NCBI GenBank assembly: GCA_943913655.1
Contig: CALTZA010000004.1
Coordinates: 72,194-136,193, forward strand
From: an uncultured Francisella sp.
GTDB lineage: Bacteria; Pseudomonadota; Gammaproteobacteria; Burkholderiales; Neisseriaceae
DNA length: 64,000 nt
Direction of reading: 5' to 3'
The notes beneath the pieces are model-generated. The model ran no database searches and was not told where the DNA came from. It saw nothing but the letters and a program-made list of their open reading frames with translations. Position 1 is the stretch's first letter, and every line of letters begins with the position of its first letter. This document shows, one piece after another, positions 63,296-64,000 of this stretch. The translations under genes were made by a program, and so were the position numbers.

Positions 63296-63577
63296 ATGGT
63301 AAAAAATGTATTAATTTTGACAGCTGCTTTATGTACTATGGCTTGTTCTAATAATAGTGAGTTAAATTCTTCTTCCGAAAAAAACCTTTTAATGGAAAAA
63401 CACACTGAAAAAAACAAAAGCAGCGACATCCCACAGAAAAATATTAATAGAAATGGTGGAGATGGAGGGAATGGGGGATCAGGATTTTATTCCCCTGGGG
63501 CAGATGGTAATAAAGAGGGATGTAATGGAGGGGATGGCGGCTCAAGTTTCTATTCTCCTGGGAAAAAGTGCCCTTAA
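63296..63577 (+). CDS. Gly-rich lipoprotein P3 with two FYSPG repeats
   Basis: A 93-residue predicted lipoprotein. The signal peptide MVKNVLILTAALCTMAC ends at Cys17 (lipobox TMAC, weak) followed by Ser, which would sort to the outer membrane. A polar Lys/Glu/Ser spacer (about 18-52) extends to GGDGGNGGSGFYSPGADG, then GGDGGSSFYSPGKKCP at the C-terminus. Two extra cysteines (KEGC and KKCP) could form a disulfide. DNA around the first repeat (about 63468-63500) is almost identical to that of the last repeat of P2, a sign of recent duplication or gene conversion. Function unknown. Confidence 0.7.
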   Translation: MVKNVLILTAALCTMACSNNSELNSSSEKNLLMEKHTEKNKSSDIPQKNINRNGGDGGNGGSGFYSPGADGNKEGCNGGDGGSSFYSPGKKCP

Positions 63578-63585
63578 AAAGGGCA
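63569..63585. terminator. Hairpin at the P3 stop
   Basis: TGCCCTT (63569-63575) pairs with AAGGGCA (63579-63585) around AAA, overlapping the stop codon. There is no T-run on the plus strand; on the minus strand CTTTTT follows. Terminator function is uncertain. Confidence 0.3.
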
Positions 63586-63680
63586 AAAGCAAAAGAGTAG
63601 TAGGAGGTTGAGCTAGATATGATTTGTTAGTCATGACGAATGATATTTAGTAAGCTGTAAGGTCTCTGAAATGGTAGAGT

Positions 63681-63880
63681 CAAGAGAGATAAGTGCATCA
63701 GATGGATGCGCCTTAGCGATGATAGGCGAAGAAGGACGCTATAGTCTGCGAAAAGCCTCGGTGAGCTATTAATAAGCGGGGAGCCTGGGGTATGCGAATA
63801 GGGAAACCCAGCTTTGTGAGATTAGTTATCTGTTTTAGGACAGGGGCGAACCTAGGGAAGTGAACCATCTAAGTACCCTA
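63681..63880 (+). pseudogene. 23S rRNA 5'-end fragment, copy 2
   Basis: Longer than copy 1: it begins with the true 5' region (AAGTGCATCAGATGGATGC, then GCGATGATAGGCG), and continues CTGCGAAAAGCCTCGG, AATAGGGAAACCCAG, GGGGCGAACCTAGGGAAGTG and CATCTAAGTACCC. It corresponds to about E. coli 23S positions 10-190. The resemblance then ends. It is not a functional rRNA gene. Confidence 0.9.
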
Positions 63881-64000
63881 AGTACTTAGAGAGTGGATTA
63901 GGAGGTATGAAGTAGGTTGGGTGTTGGGTTGATTTTAAGAGATGCATTTAGTTATTTTGCATTAATTTTCTAAAGACTACTTGTCAAGGATAGTAAAGAT
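63723..64000. repeat. Chimeric 23S-fragment repeat, unit 2, runs to window edge
   Basis: Near-identical to 62187-62452, including the non-rRNA tail ending CAAGGATAGTA. It reaches the end of the window, so further units may follow. Confidence 0.9.

Noticed and set aside
62187..64000. A genuine 23S rRNA gene or a full rRNA operon
   Set aside because: Only the first 150-200 bases are present in each copy, with diverged loop bases and unrelated sequence following.
1..64000. CRISPR arrays, intact insertion sequences, tRNA genes, tmRNA or RNase P RNA
   Set aside because: No regularly spaced direct repeats, transposase motifs or cloverleaf/structural RNA signatures were recognised; a covariance-model search would be needed to exclude small RNAs.

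Overview
The window is AT-rich chromosomal DNA from a Gammaproteobacterium. Local gene orders are typical of that class: dusB-fis, tig-clpP-clpX, cmk-rpsA-ihfB, argC next to erpA, ubiG-mtaD, lepA-lepB, and iscRSUA-hscBA. Many broken amino-acid and RNA-modification genes sit among intact housekeeping genes. That pattern points to a host-restricted, probably intracellular bacterium whose genome is still decaying. A relative of Legionellales insect or tick symbionts is plausible but not proven by this sequence.

Layout. 1-2554: murJ (cut by the window edge), a dusB pseudogene and fis. 2574-13621: purH, hldD, a serpin-like lipoprotein, apaH, tig, clpP, clpX, trxA, cmk, rpsA and ihfB. 13877-16058: orphan leuA and a phosphopantetheinyl transferase with a poly-A frameshift. 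16077-25139: an oligopeptide ABC transporter (oppA, decayed second oppA, oppB, oppC, oppD, a 1.7-kb gene-poor gap, oppF) and hldE2/hldC. 25172-28204: pseudogenes of argC and trpE around intact erpA. 28543-32370: msbA, fpr and an aromatic/aspartate aminotransferase. 32474-38090 (minus): orphan rnfB, gltS, a broken histidine cluster (hisH, hisB pseudogene, damaged hisC) and ahcY. 38258-41089: a secreted acid phosphatase fused to an autotransporter barrel. 41103-46599: ubiG, mtaD, lepA, lepB and dsbB. 46626-51445: the isc iron-sulfur operon with a clear IscR type 1 operator. 51517-53078: map and trpC (catalytic residues lost). 54256-60602: urea carboxylase, allophanate hydrolase and biotin ligase. 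60946-62148: an L-lactate dehydrogenase-like flavoenzyme. 62187-64000: two chimeric repeats carrying 5' fragments of 23S rRNA, flanking a cluster of small exported Gly-rich proteins with a GSGFYSPG motif.

How it fits together. Tryptophan (trpE, trpC), arginine (argC) and histidine (hisB, hisC) synthesis are lost or dying. Peptide import (Opp) and glutamate import (GltS) are kept. LPS heptose synthesis (hldD, hldC), lipid A export (msbA), Fe-S assembly (isc, erpA) and the methyl cycle (ahcY, mtaD) look intact. The urea carboxylase / allophanate hydrolase / BirA operon would let the cell turn urea into ammonia, a possible nitrogen-recycling trait. The most unusual locus is the 3' end: exported GSGFYSPG-repeat proteins sandwiched between duplicated 23S rRNA fragments.
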